A stretch of DNA of 11,961 nt from JABMRW01 sp964396965. Its GTDB lineage: Bacteria > Chloroflexota > Dehalococcoidia > Dehalococcoidales > BS750m-G39. The DNA lies in assembly GCA_964396965.1 (NCBI GenBank), contig CAYNGD010000034.1, positions 1-11,961 on the forward strand, in the 5' to 3' direction. Shown in pieces: positions 1-6,154 of the stretch (position 1 is the first letter of the stretch; every line of letters begins with the position of its first letter). A program made the translations under genes and the position numbers. The notes under the pieces were generated by a model. It was not told the origin of the DNA and did not search any database. It saw only the letters and a list, made by a program, of their open reading frames with translations.

Positions 1-89
1 ATAACGGCGTTGCGCTTGGCCAGGGCGCCGTAGAGCCCGATGGAGAACAGCACCGCCGATAGTATTAAATAATGCTCCAGACCTACCAT
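1..89 (-). CDS. nuoK: NADH-quinone oxidoreductase subunit K, partial (C-terminal part beyond the window)
   Basis: Membrane subunit K of complex I (the MrpC-like subunit), part of the proton-translocating arm. Only the first 29 codons are present; the gene runs off the left edge. The visible N-terminus reads MVGLEHYLILSAVLF and continues SIGLYGALAKRNAV, the typical NuoK first helix followed by the conserved G-x-x-G-A-L-x-x-R-N turn. The start is ATG at 87-89, with a GAGGGAG ribosome site at 98-104 inside the end of nuoJ. Only 2 bases separate it from the nuoJ stop, so it belongs to the same operon. The key helix-2 glutamate lies outside the window and cannot be checked. The family call is firm from sequence and position. 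Confidence 0.93.
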   Translation of the reverse strand, partial: MVGLEHYLILSAVLFSIGLYGALAKRNAV

Positions 90-91
90 CT

Positions 92-580
92 TTACTTCTC
101 CCTCACCAGAACGATAGCCCCCAGAATCGCCGCCAGCAGCAGAACCGGGGCAATCTCCACCGGCAGGATAAAGCCTCCCTGGCCGAAGAGCAGGCCAGCG
201 ATGGCCGGGGTGGTCGGCGCCAGAGGCGTGTTAGTTGATAGCTGCCAGGGGGTGTTGAGCACGGCGTAGGCGATAACGGCAAAGAATAATACGGCGATAA
301 AGAAGGCGGGGAGGCGGAAACGGCTGGAGGGGCTGCCCCGATGCACCTCCCGGGTGAGCATAATCGCCAAAATAATCAGCACCGAGATGGCGCCGACGTA
401 AATCAATATCTGCACCGCCGCCAGAAAGTCGGCGCTCAGGGTAAGGTAGAGGCCGGCCACCATCAGGAAGCAGAGCACCAGGCTGAGGGCGGCCCGGAAG
501 ACATCGCGCACCAGCACCACCGCCAGCGCCGCCAGCACCGCGATTATCGCCAGAACCCAGAAGGCAACGGTGGCGACCAC
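92..580 (-). CDS. nuoJ: NADH-quinone oxidoreductase subunit J
   Basis: Membrane subunit J of complex I, 162 residues, the normal length for the family. It is very hydrophobic, with about five membrane helices: near residues 3-25, 28-50, 54-76, 90-110 and 135-158. The third helix carries the family signature VQILIYVGAISVLIIL, matching the conserved V-Q-I-L-x-Y-V-G-A segment of the bacterial and ND6 family, where a helix break takes part in coupling. The start is GTG at 578-580, whose G is also the last base of the nuoI TAG stop, so translation is probably coupled. nuoK follows after 2 bases. No odd features. Confidence 0.95.
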   Translation of the reverse strand: MVATVAFWVLAIIAVLAALAVVLVRDVFRAALSLVLCFLMVAGLYLTLSADFLAAVQILIYVGAISVLIILAIMLTREVHRGSPSSRFRLPAFFIAVLFFAVIAYAVLNTPWQLSTNTPLAPTTPAIAGLLFGQGGFILPVEIAPVLLLAAILGAIVLVREK

Positions 581-1077
581 TAACGCTTCCCCCTGTCTTT
601 GTCCAGCAGCAGGCTCTGCTTGGGCAGGGCAGCGGCACGCTCGGGGTAGAAGTAGCCGCTGACCCTCTTTTCCGGCGTCTCCATCATTCTTTCCTTGTCC
701 TGAAACAGCTCGCCGCGGCGGTAGCGCGCCCGCTCGTAGTCGTAGCTCATAAACAGGGCCTGGAAGGGGCAGGCTTCGACGCAGAGACCGCAGAAGATGC
801 AGTAGCCGGTATCGACCTCGTATCTCTGGACCTCATACCGGTTGTTGACCAGGCTGGTCGAGGTGGTGATATGAATGGCGCCGATGTGGCAGGCCTTGGC
901 GCAGGTGCCGCAGCCGGTGCACTTCTCCCGGCTCCAGACCAGCTCGTTGCCCCGGGTGCGGCGGGAGATGTTGAGCCGCTGCTCAGGGAACTGGGTGGTC
1001 ACCGGGCGCCGCAGCAGGTGCCTTACCGTCACCATTAAACCCTTGGCGATGCCTATTCCGTAATGTTCAAACTTCAA
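580..1077 (-). CDS. nuoI: NADH-quinone oxidoreductase subunit I (2 x 4Fe-4S ferredoxin-like)
   Basis: Peripheral-arm subunit of complex I that carries two 4Fe-4S clusters (N6a and N6b) and passes electrons towards NuoB and quinone. It is 165 residues long. Two CxxCxxCxxxC motifs are visible: C53, C56, C59, C63 and C93, C96, C99, C103. The second ends in the usual CP; the first ends in C-H where most ferredoxin motifs have proline. The N-terminus (GIAKGLMVTVRHLLRRPVT, then QFPE) matches the family's membrane-anchoring helix. I chose the TTG at 1075-1077 because this conserved region starts upstream of the first internal ATG (1033-1035). That start overlaps the end of nuoH by 11 bases. The TAG stop shares one base with the GTG of nuoJ. 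Confidence 0.95.
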   Translation of the reverse strand: MKFEHYGIGIAKGLMVTVRHLLRRPVTTQFPEQRLNISRRTRGNELVWSREKCTGCGTCAKACHIGAIHITTSTSLVNNRYEVQRYEVDTGYCIFCGLCVEACPFQALFMSYDYERARYRRGELFQDKERMMETPEKRVSGYFYPERAAALPKQSLLLDKDRGKR

Positions 1078-2155
1078 CTTTACCCCAGCCTAACTTGAAC
1101 AAACTCGACCACAAAAGAACCAGGACTATCATGACAGCGATGTTAATCGGGACTAAAACCCAGAGCGATACCGCCGGCCAGGCCAGAATCTCGGCGGCGG
1201 TAATGAGCAGATTGAGCAGCGCCAGCGGGAAGAGGAACTTCCAGGCCAGCGCCATCAGCTGGTCGATTCTGACCCGGGGGACGGTGGTCCTCACCCAGAC
1301 GATGACGAAGAAGACGATAACCACCTTGACCAGGAACCAGAGCCAGGGGGGCAATACCGGGCCCCGCCAGCCGCCCAGAAAGAGGGTGGTGACGATGGCC
1401 GATACCACCAGCGCCTCGGCGTACTCCACCAGATAGAACAGGGCGAACTTCATCCCCGAGTACTCGATGTGGAAGCCGGCCACAATCTCGGAGTCAGCCT
1501 CCATCAGGTCAAAGGGTGCGCGGTTTATCTCGGCCAGAGCGCCGATAAAGAAGAGCAGAAATCCCAGCGGCTGGACCAGGATGAAGGGGATATTCTGGGC
1601 GGCCACTATCTGCTGCATGGATAAAGAGCCGGCCAGCAGAATCACGCCGACGATGGAGAGCACCACCGGTATCTCGTAGCTCACCACCGAGGCCACCTGG
1701 CGCATCGCCCCCAGCAGAGAATACTTGTTGTTGGAGGCCCAGCCCGCCATAAATATTCCCACCGTGGTCACCGAGCTTACGGCCACCACGTAGAGGATGC
1801 CGATATTGAGGTCGGCCAGTATGGCCCCACCCTGGAAGGGCACCACAGCGAAGACCATCAGCACCGGCACGAAGGCCACTATTGGCGCCAGCCAGTGGAC
1901 CAGCTTGTCGGCGGTGGTGGGGACGATGTCCTCCTTGAGCATCACCTTGAGGGCGTCGGCCACCGGCTGGAGAAGACCGAAGGGGCCGGCCCGGTTGGGC
2001 CCGAGCCGGGCCTGCATAATGGCCATCGCCCGCCGCTCGAACCAGATAAAGCCCATAACGAAGAGCAGCACGAAGACCAGGATGGCCACGGCGAAGATCG
2101 CCCAGTGCGCCCAGAAGTTGCCGGGCCAGTTCGGGGGCAACATCTGCATCGCCAT
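1067..2155 (-). CDS. nuoH: NADH-quinone oxidoreductase subunit H
   Basis: Membrane subunit H (ND1 homologue), 362 residues. It forms most of the quinone-access channel and joins the peripheral and membrane arms. About eight to nine hydrophobic helices are visible. Diagnostic segments are an ERRAMAIMQARLGPNRAGPFG stretch at 40-60 continuing LLQPVADALK, then EINRAPFDLMEADSEIVAG at 209-227 followed by FHIEYSGMKFALFYLVEYA, the conserved acidic loop of the E-channel and quinone site. The ATG start shares its A with the TGA stop of nuoD (TGATG). It overlaps nuoI by 11 bases. Length and motifs are normal, and the call is secure. Confidence 0.97.
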   Translation of the reverse strand: MAMQMLPPNWPGNFWAHWAIFAVAILVFVLLFVMGFIWFERRAMAIMQARLGPNRAGPFGLLQPVADALKVMLKEDIVPTTADKLVHWLAPIVAFVPVLMVFAVVPFQGGAILADLNIGILYVVAVSSVTTVGIFMAGWASNNKYSLLGAMRQVASVVSYEIPVVLSIVGVILLAGSLSMQQIVAAQNIPFILVQPLGFLLFFIGALAEINRAPFDLMEADSEIVAGFHIEYSGMKFALFYLVEYAEALVVSAIVTTLFLGGWRGPVLPPWLWFLVKVVIVFFVIVWVRTTVPRVRIDQLMALAWKFLFPLALLNLLITAAEILAWPAVSLWVLVPINIAVMIVLVLLWSSLFKLGWGKVEV

Positions 2156-3282
2156 CAGCGGTCAACCTCCGCCATACAGATATCAATGCTGCCGAAGATG
2201 ATGATGGCATCGGCTATCTTCCAGCCCCGCATCATATCGCTCAAGGCCGTCAGGTTGATGAGGGTCGGCGCCCGCACGTGCCAGCGGTAGGGGGCGATGG
2301 AGCCGTCCGAGACCAGATAGAAGCCCAGCTCGCCGCGGGGGGCCTCAATATGGCCGTAGGCCTCGCCCACCGGCGGGCGGATGACATAGGGCACCTCGCC
2401 CCTGACCTCACCTTCGGGCAGGTCTTTCATCGCCTGTTTTAAGATGCGCAGGCTCTGGCGCATCTCTTCAATCTTGACCCGGTAGCGGTCGTAGCAGTCG
2501 CCGGCGGCGCCGGTGGGGATATCAAATTCAAAGCGGTCATAGATGGAGTAGGGGTCGGTCTTGCGGATGTCCCACTTAACCCCGCTACCCCTAAGCACCG
2601 GGCCGCTGGCGCCGATATTTATGGCTAAATCCGGGGGCAGGATGCCGACGCCCTTGGCCCGGGCCAGCAGTATCTCGTTCTCTTTGAGTAGGCGGTCATA
2701 CTCATCAATCCAGCCCGGCATCTCCTTAACGAACTTGGCCAGAGCCGGTAAGAACTCCTCGGGGATATCCTGGCTGACGCCGCCCACCCTCATATAGTTA
2801 TAGGTCAGCCGCTGGCCGCAGACCATATCAAACAGGTCTAAAATTCTTTCCCTCTCCCGGAGCATATAGACGAGGGGAGTCATAAAGGCGCCACAGTCAT
2901 TTAAGAAGGCGCCCACTGCTATCAGGTGACTGGCGATGCGCTGGAGTTCGGCCATAATAACCCTGATGTACTCCGCCCGCTCCGGCACGGCGATACCGGC
3001 CAGCTTCTCCACCGCCAGGCAGTAGGCCAGGTTGTTGCTCATTGAAGCTAAATAGTCCAGTCGGTCAGTTAACGGGATGACCTGGGTATAGGTCCTCTCC
3101 TCGGCCAGCTTCTCAATGCCGCGGTGGAGGTAGCCGAAGACCGGCTCCATATTGACGATAACCTCGCCGTCCATGGTGGTGCGCATGCGGAAGACGCCGT
3201 GGGTGCTGGGGTGGGCCGGGCCGATATTGACCACGAAGGGCTCGGTGTTGACAACTATTTCTCTGGTCTGGGTGGTTTCCAT
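2155..3282 (-). CDS. nuoD: NADH-quinone oxidoreductase subunit D (49 kDa homologue)
   Basis: Peripheral-arm subunit that, with NuoB, builds the quinone head-group pocket near cluster N2. It descends from the large subunit of NiFe hydrogenases but has lost the metal-binding cysteines. It is 375 residues long. GPAHPSTHG at 21-29 holds the conserved pocket histidine, and LDYLASMSNN at 75-84 holds the pocket tyrosine. The C-terminus IFGSIDICMAEVDR is the classic D-x-x-x-x-E-V-D-R end. It is a stand-alone nuoD, not a nuoCD fusion. The ATG lies 4 bases after the nuoC stop, and its TGA overlaps the start of nuoH. No nuoE, nuoF or nuoG follows it; the next gene is nuoH. Confidence 0.97.
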   Translation of the reverse strand: METTQTREIVVNTEPFVVNIGPAHPSTHGVFRMRTTMDGEVIVNMEPVFGYLHRGIEKLAEERTYTQVIPLTDRLDYLASMSNNLAYCLAVEKLAGIAVPERAEYIRVIMAELQRIASHLIAVGAFLNDCGAFMTPLVYMLRERERILDLFDMVCGQRLTYNYMRVGGVSQDIPEEFLPALAKFVKEMPGWIDEYDRLLKENEILLARAKGVGILPPDLAINIGASGPVLRGSGVKWDIRKTDPYSIYDRFEFDIPTGAAGDCYDRYRVKIEEMRQSLRILKQAMKDLPEGEVRGEVPYVIRPPVGEAYGHIEAPRGELGFYLVSDGSIAPYRWHVRAPTLINLTALSDMMRGWKIADAIIIFGSIDICMAEVDR

Positions 3283-3286
3283 TTAA

Positions 3287-3727
3287 TTACAGAAAATCCT
3301 TCCTCAAAGGATGCCCCTCAAAGCCTTCCCAGAGGACGATGCGCTTTAGATTGGGGTGCCCCTCAAAGCTGATGCCCATCAGGTCGTAGACCTCCCTCTC
3401 CTGGAAATCGGCGGTCCGCCACAGGCCGACCACCGAGGGCAGGGTGGGGTTATCGCGGTCATAACAGCGTGTTTTCAGCACCAGGCTGTGGTTATGCTTG
3501 ATTGAGGTCAGGTTATAGACCACCTCAAAGCAGTCAAGATAGTCAACGGCGGTAATCAGGGTGAGGTAGTCAAAGTCAAGGCCGGGGGTTTCCTTTAGAT
3601 AGGCGGCTACATCAAACAGCGCTCCGGCCTCGACCAGCAGGCCCTGGCCGGTGGCTTCCGCCACGCTACCGGGAAACTTCTCTTCTATCTGTTTAGCAAT
3701 ATCACTGCCGGAAAGGGCTAACGTCAT
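3287..3727 (-). CDS. nuoC: NADH-quinone oxidoreductase subunit C (30 kDa homologue)
   Basis: Peripheral-arm scaffold subunit that holds NuoD and NuoB together; it has no cofactor. At 146 residues it is short next to many NuoC proteins (about 200), but it keeps the family core. That core includes FDYLTLITAVDYL near 52-64 and the signature EREVYDLMGISFEGHPNLKR at 110-129. It ends in WEGFEGHPLRKDF, the usual C-terminus. The ATG at 3725-3727 lies 3 bases after the nuoB TAG stop, and nuoD begins 4 bases after its TAA, so all three are read from one message. Confidence 0.95.
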   Translation of the reverse strand: MTLALSGSDIAKQIEEKFPGSVAEATGQGLLVEAGALFDVAAYLKETPGLDFDYLTLITAVDYLDCFEVVYNLTSIKHNHSLVLKTRCYDRDNPTLPSVVGLWRTADFQEREVYDLMGISFEGHPNLKRIVLWEGFEGHPLRKDFL

Positions 3728-3730
3728 CCT

Positions 3731-4321
3731 CTATTTATCCTCGGCGATAAGACTTGCTCTGGCTATCTTCTGCTGCAGCATCCTTATCCCGTAAATCAGG
3801 GCTTCGGGGCGGGGGGGACAGCCCGGCACGTAGACATCAACCGGGATGATGCGGTTATAGCCCGGCACCACGCTGTAAGACGAGGCGAAGATGCCGCCGC
3901 TGATGGCGCAGGCCCCCATGGCGATGACCCACTTCGGCTCGGCCATCTGGTCGTAGATTCTCTTTATCTGGGGGGCCATCTTCCAGGTAAGGGTGCCGGC
4001 GGTAATCATCAGGTCGGCCTGGCGGGGGGAGGCGCGGATAATCTCCATGCCGAAGCGGGAGAGGTCGAAGCGGGAGGCCTCGGTGGCGATAAACTCAAAG
4101 GCGCAGCAGGCCGGGAAGGCGACCGCCGACCAGAGGGAAGAACGGCGCGCCCAGTTGAGCAAGGCGTCCACCGAGGTCAGCAGGATGTTGCGCTCCAGCT
4201 CCTCGTCCAGCCACCGGTCGGGGTCGGGGATGGGCTGCTGAGAGCGGGCAATCAGCTCGTTTATCCGCCTGCCCTCGACCTTGTCCAGCTGGCGGCTGGA
4301 ATAGACCCCCTCTATTTCCAT
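3731..4321 (-). CDS. nuoB: NADH-quinone oxidoreductase subunit B (PSST homologue)
   Basis: Peripheral-arm subunit carrying cluster N2, the last iron-sulfur cluster before quinone. It is 196 residues long. The four N2 cysteines are visible: the tandem pair C72-C73 in FPACCAFE, C138 in MGACAISGG, and C168 in VPGCPPRPEA. The first 50 or so residues form a charged N-terminal extension before the hydrophobic segment that contacts quinone. One small deviation is isoleucine after C138-A, where many homologues have asparagine (ACANSGG). The ATG overlaps the end of nuoA by 10 bases. A true subunit B rather than a hydrogenase small subunit is supported by its place between nuoA and nuoC. Confidence 0.97.
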   Translation of the reverse strand: MEIEGVYSSRQLDKVEGRRINELIARSQQPIPDPDRWLDEELERNILLTSVDALLNWARRSSLWSAVAFPACCAFEFIATEASRFDLSRFGMEIIRASPRQADLMITAGTLTWKMAPQIKRIYDQMAEPKWVIAMGACAISGGIFASSYSVVPGYNRIIPVDVYVPGCPPRPEALIYGIRMLQQKIARASLIAEDK

Positions 4322-4788
4322 TCCAGGACCTTCTTCCTCCAGGCGTAGAGATAACCGATGAAGAGAACGAATATCAGCACCAGAATCCCGATGAAACCGA
4401 AAAGCCCCAGCCCCTTTAGCCCCACCGCCCAGGGGTAGATGAAGACCACCATCACGTCAAGGGCGATAAATACCAGGGCGTAGAAATAGTAGCGGAAGTT
4501 GAACCTGACCCAGGCCTGGCCGATGGTCTCCATGCCGCACTCAAAGGTGGAGCTCTTGGTCGGGCTGGGATGATAGGGGACAACCTGCATGAATTTAGGA
4601 AATCTGGGCAGGGGGGGGACGAATTTAGTCATAAAGGGGTAGCGGGTCTCCAGATAGCGCTGAAAACGGCGGAAGTAGATGGTCAGGCGCGCTGGGAGGC
4701 TGAGGGAAAAGGGGAGGAGAAGGGTGGTAACGGCAAAGAAAATGGCCAGCGCCAGCAGCAAACCGATATCGCCATACTCAGATAGCAA
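4312..4788 (-). CDS. nuoA: NADH-quinone oxidoreductase subunit A, with an enlarged loop
   Basis: Membrane subunit A (ND3 homologue), first gene of the complex I operon, with three membrane helices near residues 7-33, 102-122 and 127-150. FECGMETIG at 82-90 is the conserved cysteine-containing loop, and FNFRYYFYALVFIALDVMVV, continuing FIYPWA (96-121), is the family's second helix. The protein is 158 residues, longer than the usual 115-145. The extra length lies in the first loop (about 37-80), which is basic, aromatic and proline-rich. In helix 2 the usual D-V-E reads D111-V-M113, so the second acidic residue is absent. The TTG at 4786-4788 was chosen because GAGGA (4797-4801) lies 8 bases upstream and no in-frame ATG precedes the first helix. 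The TAG stop overlaps nuoB. Confidence 0.93.
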   Translation of the reverse strand: MLSEYGDIGLLLALAIFFAVTTLLLPFSLSLPARLTIYFRRFQRYLETRYPFMTKFVPPLPRFPKFMQVVPYHPSPTKSSTFECGMETIGQAWVRFNFRYYFYALVFIALDVMVVFIYPWAVGLKGLGLFGFIGILVLIFVLFIGYLYAWRKKVLEWK

Positions 4789-4822
4789 TTACTATTTCCT
4801 CTTTCTCTCTACGGCGGGTATC

Positions 4823-4851
4823 AGTATAGCACACTAGACTTTTTGGGGCAA
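4823..4851 (-). promoter_or_regulatory. Predicted sigma70 promoter of the nuo operon (extended -10)
   Basis: Read on the minus strand: -35 TTGCCC at 4846-4851, a 17-base spacer, and -10 TATACT at 4823-4828 preceded by TGC, which makes an extended -10. Transcription would start near 4816, giving a leader of about 28 bases that includes the GAGGA ribosome site of nuoA at 4797-4801. It is the only good promoter seen upstream of nuoA. Read by eye, without experimental support. Confidence 0.72.
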
Positions 4852-4910
4852 GCGTTTTCGGCGCTAGAAATAAGTTTTTGACTTAGGCAATTTCACCCGT
4901 TGTTTTGCTT

Positions 4911-4925
4911 CCCACCCTCCCACCC
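4911..4925 (-). other. G-quadruplex motif with one-base loops
   Basis: On the minus strand this reads GGGTGGGAGGGTGGG: four G3 runs separated by single bases T, A and T. Motifs with such short loops are known to form very stable parallel quadruplexes. It sits in arm A of the palindrome, about 60 bases upstream of the nuo promoter's -35 box, on the non-template strand for nuo. It resembles the pilE quadruplex of Neisseria in run length and loop size, but shared function is not implied. Confidence 0.7.
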
Positions 4926-5019
4926 ACAGAGGTTAGACCTCTATCAACTCCTCAAACAGGGGGAAAGAATATTTCTCTTTTGGGGAGGGGTTACAGAGTC
5001 AAAGAGGTGAAACCCTTTT

Positions 5020-5036
5020 GGGCGGGTGGGTATGGG
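5020..5036 (+). other. G-quadruplex motif, loops 1-1-3
   Basis: The plus strand reads GGGCGGGTGGGTATGGG: four G3 runs with loops C, T and TAT. It is the counterpart, in arm B, of the minus-strand motif at 4911-4925. It lies about 33 bases upstream of the rsmD -35 box, on the non-template strand for rsmD. The two motifs thus face outward, each towards its own promoter. Confidence 0.68.
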
Positions 5037-5069
5037 AAATAAAACGCTGGTTAAAAATTGGGGGGCGTG

Positions 5070-5098
5070 TTGACCTTGTTTAAATAAACTAATATCAT
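5070..5098 (+). promoter_or_regulatory. Predicted sigma70 promoter of rsmD-coaD
   Basis: -35 TTGACC at 5070-5075, a 17-base spacer, and -10 TATCAT at 5093-5098; each hexamer matches the consensus at five of six positions. Transcription would start near 5105, only about 10 bases before the rsmD ATG. The leader would then be very short and would cut into the AGGGAG ribosome site (5102-5107). A slightly earlier start, or CATAAT at 5096-5101 used as -10, is possible. Confidence 0.65.
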
Positions 5099-5114
5099 AA
5101 TAGGGAGCAAAAAA

Positions 5115-5672
5115 ATGATGCGAGTTATCGCCGGCAGCGCCAAAGGCCGCCACATCAAAGTGCCCCGGGGAACCGGCACCCGCCCCGCCACCGATTTGGT
5201 CCGGGGGGCCATCTTCTCCATACTGGAGAACACCGACGCCGACTGGTCGAGGGTGCTCGACCTCTTCTCCGGCAGCGGCTCCCTAGGCATCGAGGCCCTG
5301 TCCCGGGGGGCGGGGTGGGTTGACTTCGTTGACCAGGCGCCGAACTGCTGCCGCACCATCCGGGAAAACCTGGCCAAAACGGGCTTCGCCGACCGGGCCC
5401 GTGTCCACTGCTCCAGTGTGGCCAAAGCCCTCTCCTCCCTCGAAGGAGAGTACAGCCTCATACTCATTGACCCGCCCTACGCCGACAGCGCTATCGGCAA
5501 GCTGGTACAGCGGCTGGCCACCTCCAGACTGGTCGGCAGAGAGACCACCGTGGTGGTGACGCACTCCTCCCGCCTCCCCCTGGCCCAAAGCTACCCCCCA
5601 CTCAAGGCCACCAAAGAGCGCCGCCACGGTGACAGCAGCATTACCGTCTACCGAAAGGAGGCCAAGCCTTGA
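5115..5672 (+). CDS. rsmD: 16S rRNA (guanine966-N2)-methyltransferase RsmD
   Basis: Cytoplasmic SAM-dependent methyltransferase that modifies G966 of 16S rRNA (E. coli numbering). It is 185 residues, the normal length. The N-terminal MRVIAGSAKGRHIKVP and RPATDLVRGAIFSIL are RsmD signatures. The SAM-binding loop DLFSGSGSLGIEAL is at 49-62 and the catalytic DPPY at 119-122. Two ATG codons stand in tandem (5115-5117 and 5118-5120); the first has AGGGAG 7 bases upstream, the second is equally plausible. It overlaps coaD by 4 bases. A promoter at 5070-5098 serves both genes. The rsmD-coaD pairing is common in bacteria and supports the call. Confidence 0.95.
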   Translation: MMRVIAGSAKGRHIKVPRGTGTRPATDLVRGAIFSILENTDADWSRVLDLFSGSGSLGIEALSRGAGWVDFVDQAPNCCRTIRENLAKTGFADRARVHCSSVAKALSSLEGEYSLILIDPPYADSAIGKLVQRLATSRLVGRETTVVVTHSSRLPLAQSYPPLKATKERRHGDSSITVYRKEAKP

Positions 5673-6154
5673 CCGTCGCCATTTATCCCGGTAGCTTTGA
5701 CCCCATCACCAACGGACACCTTGATATCGCCACCAGGGCGGCTAAACTCTTTGACAAGCTGATCATCGGCGTCTTCGAGACCCCCAACAAGCCTCTCTTA
5801 TTTACCACCGAAGAGAGGGTGGAGCTGATAAGAAAGGCCATAACCGGCCTGCCCAACGTCGAGGTGGAGTCCTTCGGCGGGCTGACCGTCAACTTCGCCC
5901 GGAAGGTAAAGGCCCAGGCCATGGTGCGGGGACTGAGAATGAGCGCCGACTTCGAGCGTGAGTTCGACATGGCCATGATGAACAAGAAGCTCTACCCGGA
6001 GCTGGAGTTCATCTGTCTGATGAGCCGGGTGGAGTACCAGTTCCTGAGCTCCAGCCTGCTCAAAGAGGCGGCCAGCCTGGGCGGCGACATTCATGACCTG
6101 GTCCCCGAGCACGTGGCCGAAGCCCTGAGAAAGAAGTTCCAGGCTAAGGCCTAG
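5669..6154 (+). CDS. coaD: Pantetheine-phosphate adenylyltransferase (CoaD)
   Basis: Transfers AMP from ATP to 4'-phosphopantetheine to make dephospho-CoA, the fourth step of coenzyme A synthesis, in the cytoplasm. It is 161 residues, the standard length. Motifs: YPGSFDPITNGHLDI at the N-terminus with the nucleotidyl-transferase TNGH at 14-17, substrate-contact KPLLF at 41-45, RGLR at 87-90 followed by DFERE, and FLSSSLLKE at 125-133. The start is TTG at 5669-5671, forming TTGA with the rsmD stop. A strong AAAGGAGG at 5654-5661 sits 7 bases upstream, which decides this start. The TAG stop overlaps that of the convergent CvpA-family gene, leaving no room for a terminator between them. Confidence 0.97.
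   Translation: MTVAIYPGSFDPITNGHLDIATRAAKLFDKLIIGVFETPNKPLLFTTEERVELIRKAITGLPNVEVESFGGLTVNFARKVKAQAMVRGLRMSADFEREFDMAMMNKKLYPELEFICLMSRVEYQFLSSSLLKEAASLGGDIHDLVPEHVAEALRKKFQAKA

Larger units (their letters stand above)
4888..5060. repeat. Long imperfect palindrome (two inverted arms of about 64 bases)
   Basis: Arm A at 4888-4950 and the reverse complement of arm B (4996-5060) align over their whole length. Shared blocks, in order, are CAATTT, GTTTT, TTCCCA, three CCC runs, GGTT, ACCTCT and CTC. I count 47 identical positions of 63 in a hand alignment with small gaps. Each arm contains a short hairpin at the matching place: 4928-4942 (6 base pairs, loop TAG) and 5001-5018 (7 pairs with a bulged A, loop GAA). 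The 45-base centre holds GGGGG (4959-4963), an AATATT palindrome (4968-4973) and GGGGAGGGG (4982-4990). Similarity stops at CAATTT/AAATTG, which suggests real element ends. It lies neatly between the two divergent promoters. It could be a miniature inverted-repeat element or a regulatory structure; I see no target-site duplication. Confidence 0.7.
4789..5114. other. Divergent intergenic region between nuoA and rsmD
   Basis: A 326-base stretch without a credible gene. From left to right it contains the nuoA ribosome site (4797-4801), the nuo promoter (4823-4851), an imperfect palindrome with two G-quadruplex motifs (4888-5060), the rsmD promoter (5070-5098) and the rsmD ribosome site (5102-5107). 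It is more AT-rich at both ends than the coding DNA, with strongly strand-asymmetric C and G runs inside. The short reading frames that cross it have no recognisable protein content and start within structured repeats. Confidence 0.8.

Noticed and set aside
4944..5153. Open frame of 69 codons on the minus strand across the spacer
   Set aside because: It begins inside rsmD and crosses the palindrome and the rsmD promoter. It has no recognisable protein motif, so it is a chance frame in repeated DNA.
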